64,000 bases of DNA from NCBI GenBank assembly GCA_019914945.1, contig CM034108.1, positions 4,412,001-4,476,000 on the forward strand. Reading direction: 5' to 3'. The translations under genes were made by a program, and so were the position numbers. The first letter of the stretch is position 1. Every line of letters starts with the position of its first letter. Source of the DNA: Typha latifolia (Eukaryota; Streptophyta; Magnoliopsida; Poales; Typhaceae). Below, in pieces: positions 51,850-62,658 of this stretch. The notes beneath the pieces were generated by a model, which was given only the letters and a program-made list of their open reading frames with translations, made no database searches and was not told the origin of the DNA.

Positions 51850-53257
51850 ACTCAGCTTGATTATTTTGATAGCCCTAGGTATGATAAAAAGGAAGAAGAG
51901 AGGGGAAGAAAATGCAGCTTATGAAGTAGAAAAGGAAGAAAAGAATTAAAATTGGAGTAACAGAATCACGAAGGAAAGGGAAAAAAGAAGCCACTATAGC
52001 ACACGTGCCGAGCACGTGCGCTTTATTTTCTTTTTTAATTTTTTAGGGTGTTACGGGTTCTCCCTTAGTCGATTTTTTCTCGCCTTGTATAACAAGAATA
52101 TACATTGAGACAACTGAGTTAATACATCTGCTTGTAAATTCTTGGTGTAATACTCACTCATAAATTCTTTGTGATTGCATTTCCATCCCTCTATTGCCTA
52201 CTTTACAATAAGTTGCCACTTTCAATTCAGCAACTTGCTTTCCTTTAATTTGGGCAATAATTTATAAAAAATTCCCAACTAATAAGAATCCCTGAGATAT
52301 TCAAACACCATCTGCTTCTAAATTCTTGGTGTAATACTCACTCATAAATTCTTTGTGATTGCATTTCCATCCCTTTATTGCTTACTTTACAATAGGTTGC
52401 CACTTTCAATTCAGTAACCTGCGTTCCTTTAATTTGGGCAATAATTTATAAAAAGTTCCCGACTAATAAGAATCTCTGAGATATTCACTTGTTCACTTAA
52501 CTTATAGTTCAAATAAATACAACTGAATGAAAATTTACACATTTAAGTCCCCTAACTTAGGGACTATTTGGGTACAGGATAAGAAAAATTGGGATTGAGA
52601 TTAAGAACTTATCCAAGTAAAAGTAATTTTTATCTCAATTTCTTACTAGGTGTTTAGTTATGAAAAGAAGGATATATGCTGGGATAAAAATATGGGATAA
52701 GATGGTATATGATTGTGATAGTTAGGATAAGGGATAAAATTAATCAAATTGACCTTATTACCCTTTCCTAGTTTAATATAAATAGATAATTATTATTAGT
52801 ATTATTAGTTTTGGAGAAAGATAAGAAATAGGTTTAAAATTAAGGAATAATTATACTTAGCCTCCTTAAATTATCACAGATTTCTATATACATCTTTGGA
52901 ACTTTTTATTATCCACTTAAAACACTTGGACTAAGAAAATAACATAGATCTTGCAACTAAGAAAAAAAAGTAACTACATGAACTCCCTAAACTAAGAACT
53001 TTCTTAAGTCAGGAGGTCTATGTAATAATCTTGAAAAGCTGTGATAGTTCAGAGGGTAAATGTAATTAATCCTAAAAATAGAAATTATAATCTTATTTTA
53101 CTACAATTATATTATCATATCATGATTACTTTTTAGGATTTCTTCCAAAATTTGATATATACATTTAATATCCAATGACCAAAAAGTCAGCAGAGAAAAC
53201 ATACATGTAAGCTGTAATAATGTTCCAACTGTCATTGCAGGTGATGGGTTATTCTAG
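43821..53257 (+). CDS. mtSSB: Mitochondrial single-stranded DNA-binding protein
   Basis: Six exons (43821-43893, 44022-44182, 44278-44486, 44578-44678, 46729-46788, 53241-53257) join in phase to 206 residues. The N-terminus (MMSSLRAGVLKSLKGGFVRS) is basic and lacks acidic residues, fitting a mitochondrial presequence. An acidic linker (KNDVEEDDLMDDK) follows, then an OB-fold from about residue 75 to 185 with GKVGQPPVQKILRNGRTV, WHRIAVHNEHLGAYAV and FVEGDIETR, as in bacterial-type SSB. It should bind single-stranded mitochondrial DNA during replication, repair and recombination. The last exon supplies only five residues (RDGLF, the Arg codon split) before TAG, after a 6452-base intron containing LTR-like element D and other repeats. 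Two adjacent ATGs begin the frame and I chose the first. The last exon is inferred from phase, a good AG acceptor and the family-like end. Confidence 0.92.
48100..48605 (+). repeat. Diverged tandem duplication of about 250 bp
   Basis: The two halves share AGCCGATTCA, CATTAACTTGAGTCATTGGT, TTGGTTAACTAACTATTTTA and GGATATGAATTATTTGAATC in the same order, at an offset of about 246-260 bases. They are clearly related but diverged. Confidence 0.8.
49001..49285 (+). repeat. Minisatellite, unit about 51 bp, 5-6 copies
   Basis: A unit of the form ACTTGTCTTGGTAAATTATC, TTGTTAACCTTGATC, GGTAGTTAATCG recurs with substitutions; the last two copies, containing TTGTTTGGTAGCTAATCGTG, are nearly identical. 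Confidence 0.85.
49290..52055 (+). mobile_element. LTR-like element D in mtSSB intron 5
   Basis: It is related to element C in order and sequence (see the CCGTACATGCCT block at 49786). It ends AGGGTGTTACG, one base from the typical GGGTGTTACA. A hAT-like element appears inserted at 51429-51877, after which the purine-rich tail and GCACGTGCGC motif resume. The left border is approximate and no gag or pol is visible. Confidence 0.5.
51429..51877. mobile_element. Candidate hAT-like MITE nested in element D
   Basis: The left end is TAGGGGGTGTAATCGAG and the right end on the opposite strand is TAGGGCTATCAAAATAATC. Flanking octamers GGTACGGA and GGTATGAT agree at 5 of 8. The interior has many AAGCTTGAATT-like palindromic motifs and an (AT)n run at 51809-51847. 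The family resembles plant elements rich in GAGCTCGAGCC, of which a fragment lies at about 56401-56560. Confidence 0.4.
52125..52487 (+). repeat. 184-bp tandem duplication
   Basis: Units begin at 52125 (CATCTGCTTGTAAATTCTTG) and 52309 (CATCTGCTTCTAAATTCTTG) and stay closely similar to GAGATATTCA. It is in mtSSB intron 5 just right of element D. About 70 bases further on, from 52556, GGGACTATTTGGGTACAGG resembles the start of a Tourist-type MITE, but no matching end was found. Confidence 0.9.
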
Positions 53258-54274
53258 ATAGATCCCTGTTGCTGAAAGCTGCAATAGCATGCACGGCAGG
53301 AAAGATGCAAGAAAAATGTGGATCATGGTTTCATGGAGTTATTAATTACGACGACGCATTTTGGACCTGTACTTGTCTCAATGGAGCCGAATGCCAAATG
53401 CCTTAAATCAGGAAAGGCACTCTTTCCAAGTCTTGTGATGAAAGTGACACACTAAAATATTTCTTTTGGCAATTTCATGGTTGAAGTTTTTTGAATGCTT
53501 GAGGCCTTCAGTTGACTTGTTAAGACGATGGAATATATCTCAGCTTCAGCCATGGGCAAATTGAGAGCTTATTTTGTAAATCCCCGAGGTCTTGTTATTA
53601 CCTGTTTCTGCTAAATTAGAAACCTGAACACCTTTCTGCAACCCTTACCTCCTGTATCAGATCAGATGAACAGAAGTTACTGTCAATTGCATCTGCGGTT
53701 TTAGTTTTGTTGGATCTCTTCATCCTATCTGCCTTGTGAGGCATATTTTATGCATTCACTATGATTAGATTTTTCTCAAAAAGTAGCAGTTAATCAATCT
53801 CTGGTAGTGGATTTTAGAAACTTGTTTATTAGATGCAGCTGATGCTGGTTTGATGCTTCACTGGGCAAAGCCAAGTTGAGCAAAAAGACAAAAAGATTGG
53901 CGTCTTTCCTAAACTATAATAATGGAATACTACTAAGTTTCAAATTCACAGACTTAATTAAAAGGTGACCATGTATGCCGTTATTAAACCAACTAATTGA
54001 AAAGCTTCAGAGAGGTCAAGCCCTGCATCTCAATGCATGACAACTCTATTTAGAGAATCAAATCAAATCAAATCAAACATTGCAAATATAAAGGTCCAGT
54101 AATTCAGTCACTTCTACAGCATCAGCAATTGTGAAATCTCTAATCAGATTGATCCCTTACACATTACAATGGAAAAGAAGAAGAAGAAGAAGAAGAAGAA
54201 GAAGAAGAAGAAGAAGAAGAAGAAGAAGAAGAAGATAGAAAACAAATAGAGATGAAACTTATGAAAACAGCAAC
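53258..54274. other. mtSSB-DUF1677 convergent spacer with (GAA)n
   Basis: It contains the mtSSB 3' untranslated sequence and, at 54175-54235, a run of about twenty GAA units just beyond the DUF1677 stop codon, likely in that gene's 3' untranslated region. No other feature is recognised. Confidence 0.6.
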
Positions 54275-54571
54275 TCATGATGCAGGCCTAGACATCTCTG
54301 CTGATCTCCTCCTAAGCATCTGCCTCATCCCATCAGCCACTTCAACTGCAGGGTTTGCTCTGGTTCTCCTGCAGAATGCCATGTGAGCTCTCATGGCCTC
54401 TTCCACCCCATGACCCTTCTTCGTCTCCTTGCCAACCTCGTCTCTCACTGCCTCAGAGCAAAGCCCACATAGCCATTTCCCATCAAAGTTGGCCTTCACA
54501 CTACTTATGTAATCTTGGGTGCAGTCCTCTTTCAATCCACAGCACTCACACTTAACTGACTCAATCTCCAT
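54275..54571 (-). CDS. DUF1677 family protein
   Basis: A single uninterrupted exon encodes 98 residues. The first half has the DUF1677 signature: VKCECCGLKEDCTQDYI, then VKANFDGKWLCGLCSEAVRD. Four cysteines in the first motif and two in the second suggest a small metal-binding or disulfide-rich fold, but no biochemical role is established for the family as far as I know. The C-terminal half is basic (MRQMLRRRSAEMSR) and variable. The length is normal for the family. A TACAAATA motif on the minus strand at 54664-54671, about 95 bases before the start codon, could be its TATA box. The gene converges with mtSSB. Confidence 0.9.
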   Translation of the reverse strand: MEIESVKCECCGLKEDCTQDYISSVKANFDGKWLCGLCSEAVRDEVGKETKKGHGVEEAMRAHMAFCRRTRANPAVEVADGMRQMLRRRSAEMSRPAS

Positions 54572-54663
54572 GCTAGGAGGATAGAAGAGAAGAAGCTCGA
54601 TGGGTTTTTGTGTGTGTTTGTCTTGGGTGGCAGAGAGAGTAGTGGAGTTGAGCAGAGGTAGGC

Positions 54664-54671
54664 TATTTGTA
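54664..54671 (-). promoter_or_regulatory. Possible TATA box of DUF1677 gene
   Basis: TACAAATA on the minus strand is the only TATA-like motif in the first 150 bases upstream of the start codon and is at a reasonable distance for a short leader. Confidence 0.3.
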
Positions 54672-54809
54672 GTGAAGAGACATCACCTGGTTCATGTACT
54701 AATGATGAGATATCAGACAAGGTTAGTTGGGGGCCTCATGCTTGGCCTTTTCTTGGCCTCATGGTCTGCCTCAATGTCACTTGTTTCTTTCCGTTCTCAA
54801 CTGTATTAG

Positions 54810-56564
54810 TTATCTTGAGAATTTAACTCTCATATACTTTATAAACTTAATTGTTAACTACGCCGTAAAAATACTTAATTACCCATATAGATATATAGTC
54901 GGACTTGTAGATGAAAGGATAATTCAGTCAACTTTTTATATTTATTCATGGTGAGATATAATGGTATTAATGAAATGCTAGTACTTTTGGATGGAAAATT
55001 TAACAGTTTCCATCTGGAGTATTTAAATTTTAAAGTATAAGGCGATGAGTTAAAATCTAGATATATATATTTAATTTTTTGAGAAATTTGCATATAACCC
55101 CTTGCTTTTAAATAAAATTATGATTTATACCTTATATTTTTATTATTAATAAATCGAGCTCCGTATTATTTAGAAAATATGTGCAGAAAATACCCTGGGT
55201 TAGATTTGAGCTAACACCGTGATAATATTTCATTAAGTATAAATATTTTATTTCTAAACCCCAAAGGTTGAGTTAAATTTAACTATCAGACCTAACGACA
55301 TGATATTTTCTGCACATATTCGTTAAATTATAGGACTTAATTTATAAATAGTGAAAATGTAGAGTGTTATATATATATATATATATAATTTCCTTAATTT
55401 TTATTGGTTCTCTTTTGTAAATTGTTTCTTCACTTATTTATTTAGGGCAATACCATCAAGTTGACCTAGCTATTTTGAGATAGGTCAACTGCTTGTTAGG
55501 TATGATTGAAGAAAAAAAGAAACACTTCTATTTAGGTTTTTGTGTCATTTTTCTTTCGTAACTTAGGAAGGTGAGATATATGCAACCTTATTCTCATGTT
55601 CGAGGTTGCTCTCGAATGGATGCAAGGGGCAGTTAGTTTAGAGGAGATATGTGCCATTTTGAGGGGTCTAATTTGTGACTAGATTTACAAAGAAATGATC
55701 CCTTTCACAATAACTCTCACAAAGGTAGGTAAGGGATTGGCAAAAAGAGGCCCCCTATACTATTTTTTTATTGTTTTCTTACTGTTTGATTAGAGCTTGG
55801 AGTGCTAAATTTGTGGGATTGCCTTGGCCCATTTAAATCCTAACAGTGTTGGTGATGGCCATAGGATTCATCTAGTGCATTACATGATAATGATAAAGAC
55901 CATACACTGAGATCACTTGAAGAATGAATAGGGTTTTTTTTTTCAATGTGCCAACCCCTGGAATTTTCTTCATTCTTCTGTTTTTTTCTTCTTTCAAACA
56001 GGGCAGGCGATTAGGTAAATGTCCTTTGCAAGTTGATAATTAATTGATAAGATCAATCAATGCAGAAGTGAGTTCAAAGTCAAGAAGAGACCTAATCTCA
56101 ATAAGGGAAGAAGTGATGGAATTTATTAGGAGAAGTTAGAATATTTGTTGCAACACCCATTTTTTCTATATAGAAGTACAATTCTACATCACCAAGATGA
56201 GAAAGAGATGAGATGATAAGCTACTTCTTTGCTTAAAAAGTACACTTCTGGATGTAGGTATATGTCATGTGGATAATTCTGTGATAAATTCTTGTTATTA
56301 TATGTATGACTTCTTCTCTTTTGGTTTACTTGAGAATAGATGGGTATTTATGTTTGATTTTTCTTTTCATTTGTAATAATAGTGCCCTCAAAAAAGTCTG
56401 CGGACTCGTGAGGTCATGGGCTCAACTCTTTTAGACCTCCACTCAAGCTCTGAATGAGTCGAGCTGAACCGAGTTGATTTTTTGAGCTCGAATATATTAT
56501 CGAGCCAAGCCGAGCTAGAGCTAGCTCTCTCGAGCTTGGCTCGATTAGGTTCGATACTATAGCA

Positions 56565-56608
<44 letters not shown>

Positions 56609-56640
56609 ACTCTTAGTCTCTCTCAATTCTTATTTCTTAA
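54810..56640. other. AT-rich spacer with minor repeat fragments
   Basis: There is no gene. An (AT)n run is at about 55366-55386, and a GAGCTCGA / GAGCCAAGCCGAGC cluster at 56401-56560 resembles a hAT-type MITE fragment. A mixed (TA)n/(TG)n run is at 56577-56608. Confidence 0.45.
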
Positions 56641-56665
56641 CCCTAGAAGATCGAAGCCTCATCGA

Positions 56666-57242
56666 TAGGGATGAAAATGGATTGGATACAAATCAAACAG
56701 TGCTCAACCTACATCCGAATCTATATTTTTAGTTTTGATACGGATATTGGACGAATAGCAAAATTTAAAATCATATCTTAACTAAACGGATACAAATAAT
56801 TTTTGGATAGAAGATCAGATCTTAAACGGATGTTGATCAAATTTTAAACAAATTATAATATTTTATTTAGATATAATTAACATAAAAATATTAAGAGTTT
56901 CATAGAAAATAAGCTTATTGTATGTCAAATACATATAAAATTAGAAAAATTAATCTCTACAAATAATATATCACACATCATTAGTAACAATATTGATATT
57001 TACTATTTAAATAAGCTAACTAAAAATCGTAAATCATTCAAAAAAATATGAGGGTTAACAGATATGCGATATCCATATCTGAATCTGAAAATTATTTCAA
57101 CCCGTATCCGAATCCGTATCTAGGTTTTTTTCAAAAATTATATCTGTATCCGAATCCATATCTGAATCGAATAGAAATCTTTTATCCGAATCTAATTCGA
57201 ATCGAGTTAGGTCGGAGTTAATCCAACCCATTTTCACCCCTA
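56666..57242. mobile_element. Non-autonomous hAT (Ac-like) element, 577 bp, perfect 8-bp target duplication
   Basis: The left end reads TAGGGATGAAAATGGATTGG and the right end, on the opposite strand, TAGGGGTGAAAATGGGTTGG: 18 of 20 identical, and the first 11 bases match the Ac terminus. CTCATCGA occurs immediately outside both ends (56658-56665 and 57243-57250), an exact 8-bp target duplication. The interior is rich in ATCCGAATC/GGATA motifs and encodes no transposase, so mobilisation would need an enzyme from elsewhere. Confidence 0.9.
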
Positions 57243-57315
57243 CTCATCGAGCATCCTCACCAAACGTCTTCTCCTCTCGCTCATCGTCCCTTTTGTCAAA
57301 TCTTAGTGATCGAGT

Positions 57316-57672
57316 CTAGAGCAGTACCGAGGCTAGGTTTAGGGTTCCGACAAGGGCCTTTGTAAGGCCACAACAAAAGCGGACATGATCGATGCGGTCG
57401 AGGATGGAGACTGGGCTTCTAGTGGTGTTGATGTTGGTGTTGTGAGAGCTCTGATTTGGCCAGTGTGAGAGCCTTGCGAAGACTTTTCTTTTGATCGAAT
57501 TCTCTGTCGCTATGCTCTTCAATAAGCTCTCCCTTCCACTCGCGAGGGTTGAACCCTCGTTCTTTGCTAGCGACGAAAGAAAGGCTCGATTCTTCTGACA
57601 AGTCCGAAATGAAGAGGGTCTCATTATTAAATTATTTGCAGCCCTCATATCGCATATGTAAATTATTTGCAC
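57316..57672 (-). other. Open frame of 118 codons, unrecognised, probably not a gene
   Basis: A minus-strand frame next to the hAT element encodes residues such as KNRAFLSSLAKNEGSTLASG. A second open frame overlaps it. I recognise no family and see no promoter or splice context; it may be a fragment of a retroelement or another repeat. Confidence 0.2.
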
Positions 57673-58779
57673 TCTATTATAATAAATATGTGCATTGACT
57701 ATAGAATATATGTTCTCAGTTTTATATACTAAATTAAAATATTAAAAATAATTAAATTATAAAACTCTTGTCTTGAAAATAAAAGAAATAGCAATTAAAA
57801 AAAATCATTTGTACGAAAAATTAAACAAACTTTTTATTTTGCAGCATCACTCGTTTATCGTTTCACTCTACAAGAATAGAAAATTCATTTTTAGTATGGA
57901 TAATTACACAAGGCTTCCTGAACTCTTGCTTATTTTCAGAAACGCCAAATAACTATTATAATTTTAATATTACTCTCTTTCCTTTTCTCTAAAACAAAAG
58001 TAAAATGGTCCCTAAAATGTCTAAAATTAATCATGTGACACTCATATACTATTTTTAAACTAAAAATCTAATGGGTAATTAATGGAAAAAAAATAATATT
58101 TCAAAGGTTTTCTATAGTTAAGACGATGATATATATCATGAAAAATAAATGAGGGAATATATGTAGAAATTGGCAAAAGTTTGTCCAAGGTTGTGTAATT
58201 GTTTGATCAAACGATAGTAATAAGTAGGGAGTTCATATATATATAATATAACCGGATTTGATTACTTCTTCGGAGCGAAATAGAGAATGGGCAAACCTGC
58301 AAAATAGAAAATCATTTAAGGTTTTTATTTCTTTGAGTGTAGTATATTGTGTATGAACCCCTAATATTACACACCTAAATAGGAAAATAAAAGATTTCAC
58401 ACAAGCTTATAGGGCCCACAAAAGGTGAAAAAGAAAGGTTTTGACCATCAATTATCTCTTCTTTAATTGTAGAGTGATCTCGACTCTTTAGGATTTCTTG
58501 AAAGTTCATCTAGCAAATCGTGTTAAGTTTAGGGGAGACATCGTCTGCTGGTTTTCGGATGCATGTGGGTAATAAGTTATTGGATCCTGAGAATGCGTAG
58601 GTTCAAGACTATTGTGTTGTCTTACCGTGGCATATTTGGAAGTTAAAACAAATTCACTTTCTCTAATGAGAGGAAAGATTTTCATAAGTTTTGGGCCCAA
58701 ACAATAGCCCTTACTAATAAATATCATGCTCAACTATATTTTGAAAAAAAAAAATGAAACCTAGTCTCACCCTTATATC

Positions 58780-59145
58780 TGTTAAGTGGGATCCCCCACC
58801 CTTTGGATAGATTAAAGTGAATTATGATAATTCTTTTGTTAATAGATCTGTGGTTGATAGGGTTGGCTTCATAATTCGACAAACTGATAATTGTCCTCTC
58901 ATTGCAGGGTGCAGATGTGGATCATACAAATCGGTATTTATCACAAAAGCAAATGCAATGAAAGAAGCTTTTATCAGCACAGTTCAGAGGGATTTCTCAA
59001 ATGTGTGGCTCAACTCAACTATCTTGATGGTCTATTGCATATGTCATAGATGACATTAAAAATCTAACTAGCAATTTTAACAATTGTAAAATTATTTATA
59101 CTTCTCGTCAAGCTAATCTAGTTGATTGCCTTACAAAAAAAAAAC
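58780..59145 (+). pseudogene. RNase H-like domain remnant of a LINE-type retroelement
   Basis: Reading the plus strand with stops tolerated gives GIPHPL or WDPPPFG, then IKVNYDNSFVNRSVVDRVGF, IIRQTDNCPLIAGC, and, after a stop, IIYTSRQANLVDCLTKK. This is the pattern of plant RVT_3/RNase H domains in non-LTR elements (WxPP..GxxKxNxDGSF, GxxxRD..G, A/R-xNxxAD-x-LAK). The active-site Asp/Gly of NxDGS reads DNS. Reverse transcriptase is not seen intact. It is a decayed relic and not functional. Confidence 0.6.
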
Positions 59146-59880
59146 CCTCAACTTCAAGTGTACTTGGAATAGGACCTTGAGAATTTAGTTCAATTTTTTA
59201 TCTCCAATTTTGGTGGAAACTTTTGTACCTAGCTAACTTCATAATATATTTTAGTCCTTTATTAAAAAATATCTACCACATTTTAACACTCAAATACAAA
59301 ACTAGATCTATTTTTTCACGTCAGCAAAACCGCTGATCGAGATGACGATTTCTAAATATAAGACACTTATCCGGTCATCAATCAACAACCTACTCAAAAA
59401 ATTTGAAAACTACAAACAAAAATTACTAAATCTTATGGGAAAAATAAACTGAAAAACAACATATATGAAAATTTTATTCAAGACTTAGCAATTTTCTTAT
59501 CGAGTTTTTCAAATTTTATATTGAGAAGTCACCGTCCTAGTCAGCGATTCTGCAACTCATCTAGCCTCCTATTTAAAGTTTCAAGATAAATTACACACAT
59601 CATTAAAAAAAAATTGGGCAAGAGGAGTTGAATTAGGGTAATAAATGGAGCAAGTGTCCATGTGAGAGGTAAGATCTACTTTGGCCCATCCATAAGAACA
59701 GTCAAGCAGGTGGTCCTCCTTAAGAACAAGCAGGCAGGCAGGCAGGCCAATATATTTCATCCTATTACTCATTTCTCTGCATCTCCATGTGAATCACTTT
59801 TTTTTTTTTTTTTTTTTTTTTGCAAGCAAATTTCAGGATTTTGTCTTTTTACACCCTTATTTCAGGCTTTCTTTCTTCTC

Positions 59881-59911
<31 letters not shown>

Positions 59912-60629
59912 CATAAATTAGAGCAGAGAGGCATTACTTAGACTAATCTTGAGAAGATTAATTATCTTCCATATCTAACCTTATCTCATTGGCTAATTGG
60001 TTATATATTTATGCAAATATTTTTCAATGATTGGCCACATGGGAGTTGCTTGGACTCTATCTACCATGATCGTTATGAGAATTTGTTAGGTTTTTATTCT
60101 CTGATGCATAATTGATTACTTCTGGCTCATGGGATAATGCCCAACTGAAACCACCTCAAATCATTTGTCAACTTCCATTTGGATCCTCCAAAAGATATAT
60201 GCAAGTATGGCAATTTCATATGATGGTGCATTGGATCTCACATGCATGTTAATCCAAGGAACTGGATAGTATATTTAGGAAGTTATATCTGAGCCTTTTG
60301 AACTTTGTTCTTTCTCTGAAATGCTGACCCCTATTTGTGCATATTCTATCGAAACTATCAACAAGATGCAGTTTTCTAAACGTAGCATGTTATGTTAGTT
60401 TAATAGCTAGAAACATTGCTAGAACAAAAGCATGTGCATGAGTGATGGATAGAGATATCTATCTATATTTGTATATAGAGGGAGAGCGGCGGGGAGTGGA
60501 TTGGTCGGGGAGAGCTTAAGCTGTTAAGTAATGGACTAATATCCCTACAAAAAGCCGAAGACAAAGAGTAGCAATAGGGATCTGTAAGGAGGTCTGCAAG
60601 GTTTGAATCCATAACCTCGTGAAACTTTT

Positions 60630-60900
60630 GCTCTAATACCATGTTGGATAAGCAATTTGACTGAAGACTGAAGAGTCTCATGGAGAACTCATACTCACTT
60701 ATTCTGAACTGTTGATTCAGATCAGTGACAAGAAACACCTGAGAAAACAACAAGATTTAAATTTTACATGCCAAATAGGAGCTGAATTTTACCTAAAAGA
60801 ATTGTTTCCAGACATGCATTGTGCTATAAAGAGCCCAGGCTATGATTACTCTTAATTTATGGTGATGATAAGATTTTAATCTCTAACAGTACTCTTAACA
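60630..60900 (-). mobile_element. Possible LTR start with tRNA-Met-type primer site
   Basis: The 12-mer TGGTATTAGAGC on the minus strand (60630-60641) is identical to the primer site at 42276. One base further, TGTTGGATAAG begins, as an LTR end would in a minus-strand element. A CTTAACA-type end is near 60890-60900, but no second LTR is found in the window. It could alternatively be a tRNA-derived SINE piece. Confidence 0.35.
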
Positions 60901-62621
60901 CAAAAGCCCAGAGCTTAGGCATGACTAGGTGTGCAAATGGGCCTTGTCTGGGCTTAAGTCCTATAATATTAACACTAATCTCAGTAGAACTAGGTTATGA
61001 AATCCTATTCAGAAGACTGTTCTTATAGATAATCAACTATCTACCTCAGAATAGGTATAGTGTGCAACCTAGGAATTCTTGATGAATTGAATAATAATAG
61101 ATAATGTCTCTATTCTCTGGTCTAGTTATGTTAAGCAAAAACAAAAATGTCATTGTAGATTAATAAAAGGAAATATGAAACACCAAGAAGCAACTGAAAT
61201 CTTTGCAAGAAATTTAATCAATTGATATTTAAAAGCCAGTGAACTATAAGATTCTGTGGGCTATAATTTCATCAAGAAAATGTGTACTTATATATTAAAG
61301 CCTCCATCAAAGAGATCAATTCTTTATTTGTTAAGCTTGCTTCATTCCTCTTCTCACAAAGTACTGATCATCTAGAAAGGGATGTAAACATTTTGCTAGA
61401 TATTCAGATCTTGGACCAAATGTAGTGCATATATATCCAACTGATCATATATGATAAGCTTATCATGCACAGTTAGGTAGTTTCATAAGGATAAATAGAT
61501 CATCCAATCTTTATGCACTATTGTCAAAAAAAAAAAAAAAGGAAGAAATGTTGTCGTTCCATATAAAGTGACAATTTTGCTTGGCCTCTTGATCTTTTCA
61601 AATGTTCCTGTCTACTTCTCATGCAGTGGTGATGGTTTTTCTTGATTGTGTCTCCTTAAATGAAGTGGTGAGGGAATCCATTGCCTATCATAAACTAAGG
61701 CAACTAGATGAGCACACCAATGAGAGAAATTAAATACTTTCTAGTGTTATTATTTACAAGATGTGTCACCTTCACACCTTAAGAGGTTGCTCTCTGCTAT
61801 ATCTTCTTAACTATGGGCTGCACTGATTGTGTGTGGCATAATTTAATCACTGTCTGTTTGTTTAGTCTGTGTGCGACGCCTAATCATCGTTGTATTGCTG
61901 ACGAAATTCATTTTATCCTCTTATATATTTCAAAATTGATGTACATTTGAGTTAATACCATTATAAGCTCCGCTGTTGATCAAATAATGTCAGTTGGTAA
62001 ATGTCGCAATCCTACGTCGAATCTTGATGTTGAATACCCTGGATATGCAGTGTCAAGGAAGGAGCAACATTTAAATCCTAGCAAATGAGTGAACATCATG
62101 GTTTGATCTTCAATGTTCAGTCATAAGACTACCAACTAAAGCTGGAAAATCCAAAACTTACGGCTAAATTTATCATGCAACTGGATCATAGTTTGTAAAT
62201 GTATGAGATACAGCATGATCAAATGCATTCAGTTGCCAAGTTTTGGGTTGCTATACAATTAGCTTTCACCTCATTGACAAAACTATGCTAGAATTTGTCA
62301 CATAATTCTTGATCTCTTTTGTATACTTCTTATCCTTTCTCTTCTAGAGAAGTATAAATAGCAATTTTACTTCATTCTTTCTTCTACTGCATCATAGAGA
62401 AAGCAGTTAATCTGTTGCATATCTTCTCTTCCTTTTGCTTTCTTGAGGTCTTATTTTGATGGAATGCTATCAGTTCCTTCTGCATGTCAAACTTGCTAAC
62501 TGGCAAAGGTTAGGTGAGCCATCAGACTAATGGTTTGAGTTGATTAGTCTATTCCTTAGACAGAAAAAGAGAAAGGGATTCCAACCTTTTAAACTTAGAT
62601 ATCTCCTCATAGCTTTATAAT

Positions 62622-62658
<37 letters not shown>

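Noticed and set aside
60463..60753. 96-codon minus-strand frame
   Set aside because: It overlaps the LTR/primer-site-like sequence and resembles no protein family; it is better read as repeat DNA.
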